From: Thermicanus aegyptius DSM 12793
GTDB taxonomy: Bacteria > Bacillota > Bacilli > Thermicanales > Thermicanaceae
Length of the DNA: 64,000 bases
Direction of reading: 5' to 3'
Assembly (NCBI RefSeq): GCF_000510645.1
Contig: NZ_KI783301.1
Span: forward strand, 1,960,420 to 2,024,419
Shown: positions 51,950 through 59,778 of the stretch, piece by piece
Layout of the letters: each line of letters starts with the position of its first letter
How positions within the stretch are numbered: the first letter of the stretch is position 1
Translations under genes and position numbers: made by a program
The notes under the pieces: model-generated
Database searches by the model: none
Told to the model about the DNA's origin: nothing
The model's input: the letters and a program-made list of their open reading frames with translations, nothing else

Positions 51950-52732
51950 TCAATCAGTCTTGAAAGGGCTGACTCCAAACCTTAACAGCATCTGGTAAAG
52001 CAGGTTTAAGGGTAACCCCATAATACTGTAGAAGTCCCCCTCAATTTTTTCAATGAATACCGCCCCAATCCCCTGTACGCCGTACGCGCCCGCCTTATCT
52101 AATGGATCGCCAGTCTTTATGTATGCTTCAATCTCTGCATCGCTCATCGGTCTAAACGTAACCTTGCTAACAGTGTGACCAACAATTATTTCCGGCTCTC
52201 CGCTTGGCGACTCAGATATGATACGATACTGACCAATGTCTCCAAGGTGCATTGTGGTGTCATAGCCCCCCGCCTTGTCCATGGGTTCCCCGGTGGCGAT
52301 GTAATCATCGATCTCCGCCTCGGAGAGAGGCCGCATCTTAACCCGAGTAGAGGAGTGCCGGATCTGCTCCTTGCCGGAAGCCGCATGAACCAATGCGATG
52401 CCGGTATAGACGGTGTGAACTTTGCCCTGTAAGAAGCCCAGCATGCGAAAGGCTTCCGCCTCATCTTTCGGTTTTCCCAGCGCCTTGCCTTCCGCAACCA
52501 CAAGGGTGTCGGAGCCGATCACGAGAGAGTCGGGATGGGAAGAGGCGACCTCCTTTGCCTTCATGAGAGCGAGCCTTTCCACCATCTCGCCGGGAGAAAG
52601 ATGGGGATCGATCTCCTCCTCGACACGACTCGATTGTATGGTAAAATGTAGGCCCAGACCGGCTAACAGCTCCCTTCGCCGGGGCGAAGAGGAGGCGAGA
52701 AGAATGGGCAAAGCATGTGATCTTACTTCCAA
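51950..52732 (-). CDS. maf: Maf-like nucleotide pyrophosphatase with internal duplication at the element junction
   Basis: Maf proteins are house-cleaning nucleoside triphosphate pyrophosphatases of about 190-200 residues; this frame has 260. Residues 1-157 are an ordinary Maf N-terminal part (LLASSSPRRRELL; IGSDTLVV; GKPKDEAEA) up to RPLSEAEIDDY and DKAGGY. A 33-residue spacer (158-190) with AT-richer codons follows. Then a second, diverged copy of the same motif appears (191-217, RPMSDAEIEAY, DKAGAY) and the normal Maf end (GVQGIGAVFIEKIEGDFYSI). The 27-residue copies share 17 residues. TTG start with AAGGA upstream. I read this as an element integrated inside maf that supplies its own 3' end. 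Whether the 60-residue insertion is tolerated is unknown. Confidence 0.85.
   Translation of the reverse strand: MEVRSHALPILLASSSPRRRELLAGLGLHFTIQSSRVEEEIDPHLSPGEMVERLALMKAKEVASSHPDSLVIGSDTLVVAEGKALGKPKDEAEAFRMLGFLQGKVHTVYTGIALVHAASGKEQIRHSSTRVKMRPLSEAEIDDYIATGEPMDKAGGYDTTMHLGDIGQYRIISESPSGEPEIIVGHTVSKVTFRPMSDAEIEAYIKTGDPLDKAGAYGVQGIGAVFIEKIEGDFYSIMGLPLNLLYQMLLRFGVSPFKTD
52240..52280. other. Probable right junction of the integrated element
   Basis: At about 52262 the maf frame switches from GC-rich codons (right side) to AT-richer codons (left side), exactly where the normal Maf sequence after DKAGGY is lost. Base composition, the GGGGT bias and terminator style also change here. The exact crossover cannot be set without the other end. 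Confidence 0.6.
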
Positions 52733-52896
52733 GATTCATTCCTTCTCTCATATAAACCTACGTCTAGTTTGTCCAAACAGTTTCATTATATCGGATTTTG
52801 GCCGATCCACCAAGGAATTCGACATGTTTCGCGCATTTTTGGACAAAAAAAAAGAAGAAAAGGAGAGAATGTTCGTTTCCGGGGATATAGAATGTT

Positions 52897-54549
52897 TTAT
52901 GAAGGGTTTTTATAGGCTACATTCACCCCGGCGCTGGCCAACAGTTTCCTGTACTGGTCGAAATAGGTGAGGAGGGCTTGCTGGGATTGAAGAAGGTAAG
53001 ACATCTCCGGATTTTTCACATATTCCACCATCCCCGTGATGGCCGTGTTCATCTCGGTGGTCATTTTAGAGACGAAACCTTTCTGCTCCTCGGTGAGGAT
53101 GGGCTCGATCTGTTTCGATTCCAGGAGGAAGAGGCGGTGGGTCTCTTTAAACTTCTTCCATTCTTCATCGGAGATGTTCGCCTTCCCGATCACCCCCTGA
53201 CCGCTCCAGGAGGCGGTCTTCTCCAACAGGTAGGTGCCATGGGTGAGGAAGAGATTTAGGGTGTCCATCTCTTCCTTTTTCGCGCCTGGAAAGAGCATCT
53301 TCCCGCCGGGAACGGAATATTCCTTGAGATAGATCTCCACCCCTTTATTTTGGAAATACCCGGCCAAGTTGAGGGCATCCTCCTTCCGATAACTCATCCC
53401 AAGAAAAAGACGGAAGCTCTCGTCATCGAAGAGGAGGGCGGGAAGTCCCTTTTTCTTCGCCTCTTGGAGGGCGGCCTCTCCCGCCTTGGGATCGGTAAAG
53501 ACTCCCCCCTGAATGGCGTAAAAGGTGCGATCCGCCAATTGCAACTCCCCAGCCGCCGCTATGCCGGCCTGGGAGGGATCAAGGGCAACCTGGGACGAAG
53601 GAATCACCTTGGTTCCTTCACCCCCTTGACTGCCTTGTGCCGAGTTGGCCGGGGAAGATGGGGGAATATTGGTGGTTTCCTTTAGCCAGTCCCCGGAGAC
53701 GAGAATCATCAAGAGGAGATAGCCAAAGAGTGAACCGAGGAGGATCGCTCCCATGATGGACGAGACAAACTTCAACCAACCGAGATTTCTCCTCTTCCGG
53801 TAAGGAGGAATCCCCGGCGGCTTTTTCCCAATCCCCGGTTCGTCGAAAATGGGGCCCACTTCGTCGAGATCTACTTCGTTTCGGGGTATGGGATCTTTCG
53901 GGGACCGGGTCTCTTTTTTCGGCGAAAAAATCATCTCCTCTCGGGAATCCATTCCGGGAAAATCGGTGTCCTTATGCTCCGTTTTTGGATCCGCCCTCTC
54001 CTCTTCCGTCACCTTCTTCTGCAGAACCTCCCGGATCAGGGTATCTAAATCCATGTTCTCCTCGATGGGGGGAGGGTCGATGCCGATCCGAAAAGGAGGG
54101 AGCGATCCTTCGTCTCCCTTCGCTGGCTCGCCACTGTCGTTTTCCTTTACCGATGCCGGTTCTTTGAAGGATTCTACGGTCGATTCGTTCATCGATCCAT
54201 GGATGGGCTGATTGGTCCCACGGCGAGGTTTACGGGAGGTTTCACGGACGAAATCGTTTAGGCTTTGATGGGAGTTTTCCCGGGTGGTTTGATGAGGCTT
54301 TTTTTCATGATCCGGATCTTTTGGCCATCTTCGAACCGCCTCTTTTTCGATGGGGCTAGCGGCTTCGTTCCATTGCCGATACGGGACTACGATTAATTTC
54401 TCCTTGGTTACGACGCGGGCATTCTCTTCATTTTGATAACGTTCGAGACGCTGCCGGGCTCCTTCCCGGGATTGGGGAGAAAAGGCAAGTTTATTTCCTG
54501 ATCCGCTTTCCTCTTTTTTCGGCTGCAAAACCAATTTGGGCTTGTTCAT
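52897..54549 (-). CDS. SpoIIB-like SPOR-domain protein
   Basis: 550 residues from the ATG at 54549 (GGGAGGG upstream). A long, charged, low-complexity cytoplasmic part (1-255) is followed by one membrane helix (about 260-284) and an extracytoplasmic SPOR-like domain (about 341-415, starting RTFYAIQGGVFTDPKAGEAAL), then a helical C-terminus. In Bacillus the gene between comC and maf is spoIIB, a septal SPOR protein of engulfment; the same neighbours flank this one (pilD/comC cluster upstream, maf downstream), so spoIIB-like is the best name. SPOR domains bind denuded glycan at division septa. The sequence itself is too divergent to claim identity of function. Confidence 0.75.
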   Translation of the reverse strand: MNKPKLVLQPKKEESGSGNKLAFSPQSREGARQRLERYQNEENARVVTKEKLIVVPYRQWNEAASPIEKEAVRRWPKDPDHEKKPHQTTRENSHQSLNDFVRETSRKPRRGTNQPIHGSMNESTVESFKEPASVKENDSGEPAKGDEGSLPPFRIGIDPPPIEENMDLDTLIREVLQKKVTEEERADPKTEHKDTDFPGMDSREEMIFSPKKETRSPKDPIPRNEVDLDEVGPIFDEPGIGKKPPGIPPYRKRRNLGWLKFVSSIMGAILLGSLFGYLLLMILVSGDWLKETTNIPPSSPANSAQGSQGGEGTKVIPSSQVALDPSQAGIAAAGELQLADRTFYAIQGGVFTDPKAGEAALQEAKKKGLPALLFDDESFRLFLGMSYRKEDALNLAGYFQNKGVEIYLKEYSVPGGKMLFPGAKKEEMDTLNLFLTHGTYLLEKTASWSGQGVIGKANISDEEWKKFKETHRLFLLESKQIEPILTEEQKGFVSKMTTEMNTAITGMVEYVKNPEMSYLLQSQQALLTYFDQYRKLLASAGVNVAYKNPS

Positions 54550-54658
54550 CCTCATCCCTCCCATTGCGAAACCTTACGCCTTGGCAGGACGCAGGTTTTT
54601 TTGTACAAGTATATGGGGAGAAACGAAATTTAGAACAAGCCTGTCCCGGGACCGCCGA

Positions 54659-54692
54659 TTTTGAAAAAAAAAGAGCCTCCATATCCAGGCTC
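54659..54692 (-). terminator. Terminator at the end of the pil operon
   Basis: GAGCCTGgatatGGAGGCTC, followed leftward by nine T. It lies between pilO and the SpoIIB-like gene, separating the two units. Confidence 0.85.
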
Positions 54693-54778
54693 ATTCGTCA
54701 AATGATCTCCATCTTCGTCTTATGATATCCATTGGATCGGTTATAAAAGGTCTCTGTTTATTTTATGCCCGGCTCCAC

Positions 54779-55408
54779 CTACGGCAGAGGATACTCCCGC
54801 CATTTTGGAGAAACCAGATCCCGGTTCGATGGGTCGTAGTAGGCACTTAGTTGGATCGAGGCGGTCAGCTTCGTTCCCTGGAGGAGATTTTCCCCTCCCG
54901 TCGCCGCCGTTCCGAAGTTGACGGAATTGATGATCATGAACCGGGGGGATTTTTCAATCTCCTCCAGAAAAGCGTGAATCGACGTGTAAGTGCCGGTCAC
55001 CATCATGTTAACCTGTACCTCTTTCACGTTGGGGAAGAGGGGTGTTGGGGAGCCGCCGTACTCATTCAAGCGGTTGAGATCGCTGTTTTGGAATTGGACG
55101 TTGGTGAGGCTAACCCCCGTCTTTCCTTCCGATTTCTTAAATTCTAGAATCAATTGCTCCGTATTATCCCAGATCGGGAGGGCCGTCATCTCTTTCTCCA
55201 GATCGTCCTGCTTCGGCTGGGATTCCACTTTTTCCTTCACCAGCCGGTTGAGTTGCAGCACCATATCTCCCTTCTGCTTTATTTCCTGGGTAAGGCTCGC
55301 CAGTTTCTCCTCCTTTCCCTGGAAGAGAAAGAAATAGAGAAGATAAGCCCCTATGAAAAGGAGGAGAAGGAGGAGAATCAGGGGAAAGGTTTTAGTAAAC
55401 CGCTCCAT
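54779..55408 (-). CDS. pilO: Type IV pilus inner-membrane protein PilO
   Basis: 209 residues: an N-terminal membrane helix (about 8-32, FPLILLLLLLFIGAYLLYFF), a coiled coil (about 35-75), then a ferredoxin-like domain with LILEFKKSEGKTGVSLTNVQF and VKEVQVNMMVTGTYTSIHAFLEEIE, as in PilO. PilM, PilN and PilO form the alignment subcomplex of the pilus machine. AGGAGGAG precedes the ATG. The gene overlaps pilN by 17 bases and ends the pil operon. Confidence 0.85.
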   Translation of the reverse strand: MERFTKTFPLILLLLLLFIGAYLLYFFLFQGKEEKLASLTQEIKQKGDMVLQLNRLVKEKVESQPKQDDLEKEMTALPIWDNTEQLILEFKKSEGKTGVSLTNVQFQNSDLNRLNEYGGSPTPLFPNVKEVQVNMMVTGTYTSIHAFLEEIEKSPRFMIINSVNFGTAATGGENLLQGTKLTASIQLSAYYDPSNRDLVSPKWREYPLP

Positions 55409-56180
55409 TGCTCTCTCCTCCTTTCAAGGTGCTCCAATTTTCTGTTTCGGACTTCTCCCCTAACGAAAGATTGCCGAAAGCATTGGGAGCATCGGAGTTC
55501 TCTCCCCCGGCGGGGATTTCTCCCTGGCCGGAACTTCCCCCTTGGACGGGAGCTCCTCCTTGGCCGGGAGTTCCACCTTGGTTGGAGGTTCCTCCCGGAG
55601 CCGCATTTTCACTCTGTGGGAGAGTTTTTGGAGCGATGGGAATCGTATAGACCGCCTGATAAAATCTCTGCCCCCCTCCGGTCGGAGAGGCCGTTCCTTC
55701 CACCCATTTGACCTCACGAAGGGAGATCCCTGACGCTGCAAAGGAGAGGTGGCGAAGTCGGTTCAGATAATAGGCCGCATCCTCCATCCTGGAAAATCCG
55801 ACGGCAAGCTCAATCGCCCCGGGTCGGGCATAGGAGAGGGAAGCAATCCATCCGCCATCCGGAAGGAGGGAGAGGGTTTCGTCCAAAACCTTCGGCACAC
55901 TCAGACGGGCCTTGGCAGCATAGTCAAGCACTTCCCGCGGGGTGGCTCCTTCATGTTTTTTCGCGTTACTCACTTCAATCAGCTGTGCTTTCAACCGCTC
56001 TTCCTGCTGCTTTAGGGCGGCAAGACGCGCGCCCTGATCCTCCAGGCTTCGGTCCAGCTGTTGGGATGCGTACAGGGTGTAGAGAATGAGAAGATTCCAA
56101 ATGAAAAAGGCGATCAGGATGAGAAAGGGAAGAAATCTTTCTTGCCTCCTCTCTCTAGGCAGGAGATTAACGTTTCTCAT
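55392..56180 (-). CDS. pilN: Type IV pilus assembly protein PilN
   Basis: 262 residues. It begins MRNVNLLPRERRQ, the conserved NLLP motif by which PilN binds PilM, followed by a membrane helix (about 17-40, FLILIAFFIWNLLILYTLYA), a coiled coil and a ferredoxin-like domain (about 95-170). The last 90 residues are an unusual Gly/Pro/Gln-rich repeat tail (GGTPGQGGAPVQGGSSGQGE) not needed for PilN and probably disordered. It overlaps pilM by 14 bases and pilO by 17. Confidence 0.88.
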   Translation of the reverse strand: MRNVNLLPRERRQERFLPFLILIAFFIWNLLILYTLYASQQLDRSLEDQGARLAALKQQEERLKAQLIEVSNAKKHEGATPREVLDYAAKARLSVPKVLDETLSLLPDGGWIASLSYARPGAIELAVGFSRMEDAAYYLNRLRHLSFAASGISLREVKWVEGTASPTGGGQRFYQAVYTIPIAPKTLPQSENAAPGGTSNQGGTPGQGGAPVQGGSSGQGEIPAGGENSDAPNAFGNLSLGEKSETENWSTLKGGESNGAVY

Positions 56181-57111
56181 GGATCTTCCCCCTTAGAACA
56201 AGGCCGAGAGGCAGGGCATAATCTTCCAATTCCCCGTCTCCCCCATTTTCCAACGTATAGGAGAGGGGAACTTCCCTCACCGTCACCCCATCAAACTCCT
56301 GACGCAATATCTGAAGAAATTCCTCTTTTCCCGAATGTCTTCCAAAAAAATAGAGATGGGTCACCCTCTTTTCTTCTTCATGCATGTTATATTGGTAGAA
56401 ATTAAACATCCTCCGGATCTCCGTCAGGACATCGTTCCAGCGGAGCGCCGGATTTCCTTGGGCTAGAACGAAATTCTCTTGTTCCAAGGTAAGGCTCCGC
56501 ATAAACTCAGGGATTCCCCGATCGTAGATATAGAGTTCCATTCCCTCCTGGGTGAGATAGAGAATCATCATGCCTTCCCCGGCTTCCTCCGAAGCAAACG
56601 TAAGGAAACGAAGGAGGGAGAGGGAGGGAAGGTCGATCGCGGTGACATGAAGCCCCAATTCCTCCAACACATCCAGGTAATCGTTCAGGATCTTTCCCGG
56701 GGTAATAAAGAGGATCGCCTCATCCTCCTCTCCGTTCTCCCCTTTTTCCAGCGTATAGTCGAAAACAGGGTTTTCAAAGGGAAGATAGAGGGAACCGGCA
56801 ATCTCCAATTCCAGATAACGGTAAAGATCCTTCTCCTTCATGGGCGGTACCTTTAGTTTGCGTATAAAGATATGGGAGGTAGGCAGGGAGAGAATCACCT
56901 GCTTCCCTTTTAGACGCTCTTCTTTCACCCATCCCTTCATCACATCATAAAGGAGAGCGGGATCGGTTATCCCTTCTTCCCGGACCAGTTCCTTCGGGAG
57001 GGAGAGTTTCCCTACCTTTCTTACCATTTTTGTTTTTACATCCTTCAGTTGGCAGTAGCGTATGTCCTGAAGAGTGAAGCTCAGTCCTATTTGTTGCATG
57101 AATGAAAACAT
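56167..57111 (-). CDS. pilM: Type IV pilus assembly ATPase-fold protein PilM
   Basis: About 314 residues from the ATG at 57111 (AAGGGGG upstream; the longer upstream frame is not supported). Actin-like fold: IGLSFTLQDIRYCQL, QVILSLPTSHIFIRKLKVPPM, EKDLYRYLELEI, then LHVTAIDLPSLSLLR and EGMELYIYDRG. PilM binds the PilN N-terminus on the inner face of the membrane. It lies between pilD and pilN in the usual order. The ATP-site glycines of some PilM are not obvious here. Confidence 0.88.
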   Translation of the reverse strand: MFSFMQQIGLSFTLQDIRYCQLKDVKTKMVRKVGKLSLPKELVREEGITDPALLYDVMKGWVKEERLKGKQVILSLPTSHIFIRKLKVPPMKEKDLYRYLELEIAGSLYLPFENPVFDYTLEKGENGEEDEAILFITPGKILNDYLDVLEELGLHVTAIDLPSLSLLRFLTFASEEAGEGMMILYLTQEGMELYIYDRGIPEFMRSLTLEQENFVLAQGNPALRWNDVLTEIRRMFNFYQYNMHEEEKRVTHLYFFGRHSGKEEFLQILRQEFDGVTVREVPLSYTLENGGDGELEDYALPLGLVLRGKIHEKR

Positions 57112-57223
57112 AGGGATCCCCCTTGCGATGTTTGATGGTCTGAGGAAGGCCGAAACTCTTCTTCTCTTTTTTCCACGGAGGGATAGAGTAATTTCTTTCT
57201 CCATTGGTGGAATGAGCGGATTG

Positions 57224-57973
57224 CTATAGGGAGAAGTAGAAGGAAAAGATCGCATCGCCGAACAGTTCCGCCAGCATCGCTCCCAGCGCCAGAAAAGGTC
57301 CGAAGGGGATGGGGTCTTTTCGCTTCATTTTTCCCCTCAGGATGAGGGTCCCCCCCACCAAAGCACCGGCCAGAGAAGCGAGAAAGAGGGCGAGAAAGGC
57401 GGAGAGGGGGCCAAGGGCTAGACCGTACAAGGCGAAGAGCTTCACATCTCCCATCCCCATCCCTCGTCGGCTAATGAGTGCCGCAGAGAGGAGAATTCCT
57501 CCTGCAAGCACCATCCCGAGGAGGTAAGTCCAATAAGATTCCTCCCGGATAAAGAGGCGCAAAAAGGCGAAGAGAGGGAGGAAGAAGAGAAGGACTTTGT
57601 TCGGAATGAGCAGATAGGCCAGGTCGGAGATCGTAATGATAACGGAGAGCCCGGCGAGGGCGGCTGCAACCACCGCCTCCGGGGAAAATCCATAGACCAG
57701 ATAGATGGCCGCAAAAAGTAGACCTGTGCTTAGCTCCCCCAACAGGTAGAGGGGAGAAATGGGCGCTCCACAGTGGCGGCAGCGTCCCCGGCTGATGAGA
57801 AAGCTAAGAACAGGCACCAAATCCCGTACCCCCAGCTGCTTCCGGCAGTGGGGGCAATGGGAGGGTGGATATAGGATCGATTCCCCTTTCGGCACCCGTA
57901 GGGCAACCACGTTAAAGAAGGAGCCCAGGGTGAGGCCGAAGAGGAGGGAAAAGATTATTAAGAGGAAAGTCAT
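57224..57973 (-). CDS. pilD: Prepilin peptidase (PilD/ComC)
   Basis: 249-residue membrane aspartyl protease that cleaves and N-methylates prepilins. It shows GSFFNVVALRVPKGES, two CxxC pairs (CPHC, CRHC) of the cytoplasmic zinc loop, and several membrane helices. The catalytic GMGDVK sequence (Asp) lies near 168-173; the first catalytic Asp is in ITISDLAYLLIPN (about 125). It corresponds to ComC of Bacillus, the gene upstream of spoIIB there. It is followed by pilM in the same direction. Confidence 0.95.
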   Translation of the reverse strand: MTFLLIIFSLLFGLTLGSFFNVVALRVPKGESILYPPSHCPHCRKQLGVRDLVPVLSFLISRGRCRHCGAPISPLYLLGELSTGLLFAAIYLVYGFSPEAVVAAALAGLSVIITISDLAYLLIPNKVLLFFLPLFAFLRLFIREESYWTYLLGMVLAGGILLSAALISRRGMGMGDVKLFALYGLALGPLSAFLALFLASLAGALVGGTLILRGKMKRKDPIPFGPFLALGAMLAELFGDAIFSFYFSL

Positions 57974-58055
57974 AACTGACCCCTTTTCTCAATATCAGAT
58001 TTTCTTCATTTTCAATTTCATGGGCCAATTTCTTGATTTTTAGAGTGTATCTTTC

Positions 58056-58484
58056 TTAAGTACCTGATGTTGATGAACCTGCGGGTTTATTAAAATCTTT
58101 ATCAAAGTTTTTTGTTCCATCCGAGGTAGTGAAACTGACTGATTCTAAAGTACCATCTTTATCAAATGTAACCGTGGCTGCAGTAATTTCTTTTCCATTT
58201 CCATCTTTGATATTTGTTGGGAGATATTTTCCTTCAAGATCCGTAAGTGTAACGGTTGCATTGGAAAAATCACCATTTTTTTCAGCCGTCAGATAGAGCC
58301 TCGCCGCTTCGTAGAGCTGTTGTGCCGTAGCTTTGTCTGCATCATCCTTCGTCTTATTAATCAGCCCCCCAATGCTTGGTACCGCAATGGCAGCAATGAT
58401 CCCAATGATGATGATGACGGCCAAGAGTTCGATGAGAGTAAAACCCTTTTCTTCCTTGCTTACCCGTTTCAAACCATTGAACAT
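58056..58484 (-). CDS. Type IV pilin (major-pilin-like)
   Basis: 142 residues. The class III signal KEEKG/FTLIEL is cleaved after Gly14 and carries the +5 Glu. The hydrophobic helix (15-37, ending AIAVPSIGGLINK) is followed by a small globular domain with LYLTAEKNGDFSNAT and a C-terminus PAGSSTSGT. GGAGG precedes the ATG. The 3' two-thirds of the gene is AT-richer than all neighbouring pil genes, which may mean recombination or fast evolution of the exposed part. It is probably the main or a principal pilin of the adjacent machine. Confidence 0.9.
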   Translation of the reverse strand: MFNGLKRVSKEEKGFTLIELLAVIIIIGIIAAIAVPSIGGLINKTKDDADKATAQQLYEAARLYLTAEKNGDFSNATVTLTDLEGKYLPTNIKDGNGKEITAATVTFDKDGTLESVSFTTSDGTKNFDKDFNKPAGSSTSGT

Positions 58485-58560
58485 TTTTCCATCCTCCTTT
58501 GATTAAACTTGTCATCTGGATCTATGTGAAGGTTGATCCATTCAAGTAGGTCGGTAAAGC

Positions 58561-59775
58561 TCATTGCATATTGCCGATGTTTTGGTAGAGGGTGAACATG
58601 GGCAGAAGAATGGCTGCGACGATGATGCCCACCACGCCGGCGAGAAAGACGATGAGGAGAGGCTCGATGAGAGATTTTAGCCTGTCCACCGTATTCTCCA
58701 CATCCCGCTCGTAGAAATCGGCCACCTTTTCCAGCATTTGGTCCAGGGAGCCGGTCTCCTCTCCCACGGCGATCATCTGGGTCACAAGCGGCGGAAAGAC
58801 CCAGGAGCGCTTCAGCGGCTCCGACAGGGGCCGGCCCTGGCTGAGCGACTCCCTGGCCTTACGCAGAACTTCACCGATGACCCGGTTGTTTACCAGGTTT
58901 TCCACGATGGAGAGAGATTGAAGAACGGGAACAGAGCTGCCGTAGAGAGAGGCAAGCGTCCGGGTGAGCTGGGCGATCGCCCCTTTTTGATTCAACTTCC
59001 CGAAAACAGGAACCTTTAATTTGAGATAGTCAAACCAGTAAGCTCCCTGAGCCGTCCGTTTTAAGGCGATGAAAAGAAAGACGATGAGTGCCATACCCAG
59101 AAGCCACAGATACCATTGCCTTTCCACGCTCTGGCTCAGGGCGAGAACGAAACGGGTGACGGCGGGAAGCTCTGCGTGCATCTGTTCAAACATGCCCACA
59201 AAACGGGGGACCACGAATTTCAGCAGAAAGCCCACCACGATGATGGCGATCAGTCCCACGGCCACCGGATAGGTCATGGCCGATTTCACCTTTTCCCGGG
59301 TATCATGCTCCTTTTCGAAATAATGAGCGATCCGCTCCAACGTCTCATCCATCTTCCCCGATTCTTCCCCGGCACGGATCATATTGATAAAAAACGGAGG
59401 AAAAAATCTCTGTTCGCCTGCCGCCTGGGAGAAGGGAATTCCCTTTTTTAATTTGACGGTAATTTCCATAAGAGCCTTCTTCAAAGCGCGGCTCTCCGTC
59501 TGCTCGGCCAGGATCCGGTTGGCCTCCACGATGGGCACGCCGGCCCGGATGAGGGTGGCAAACTGCCTGCAGTAGATGACGAAATCGACATGCTTGACCG
59601 GACTTCCCAAATAAAACTCCTGATTTAGGAAAGTATTTCTCTTCTCCTCCAGGGAGAGGATGATCACCCCCCTTCGTTTTAATTCCTCCATGGCAACCGC
59701 TTTATCGGAGGCTTCAATTTTCCCTCGATACATCTTGCCGACCCGGTCTTTTGCCCGGTAGGTATACAGGGCCAT
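58561..59775 (-). CDS. pilC: Type IV pilus platform protein PilC
   Basis: 404 residues with two GspF domains. Each has the signature FINMIRAGEESG / VTQMIAVGEETG, with membrane helices near 170-200, 220-245 and 375-395. It anchors PilB and PilT at the inner membrane. It begins 3 bases after pilT and is 76 bases upstream of the pilin gene, in the usual pilB-T-C order. Confidence 0.95.
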   Translation of the reverse strand: MALYTYRAKDRVGKMYRGKIEASDKAVAMEELKRRGVIILSLEEKRNTFLNQEFYLGSPVKHVDFVIYCRQFATLIRAGVPIVEANRILAEQTESRALKKALMEITVKLKKGIPFSQAAGEQRFFPPFFINMIRAGEESGKMDETLERIAHYFEKEHDTREKVKSAMTYPVAVGLIAIIVVGFLLKFVVPRFVGMFEQMHAELPAVTRFVLALSQSVERQWYLWLLGMALIVFLFIALKRTAQGAYWFDYLKLKVPVFGKLNQKGAIAQLTRTLASLYGSSVPVLQSLSIVENLVNNRVIGEVLRKARESLSQGRPLSEPLKRSWVFPPLVTQMIAVGEETGSLDQMLEKVADFYERDVENTVDRLKSLIEPLLIVFLAGVVGIIVAAILLPMFTLYQNIGNMQ

Positions 59776-59778
59776 CGG

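Noticed and set aside
57112-57255. N-terminal extension of PilM
   Set aside because: It overlaps the end of pilD, lacks a ribosome site and precedes the normal PilM start.
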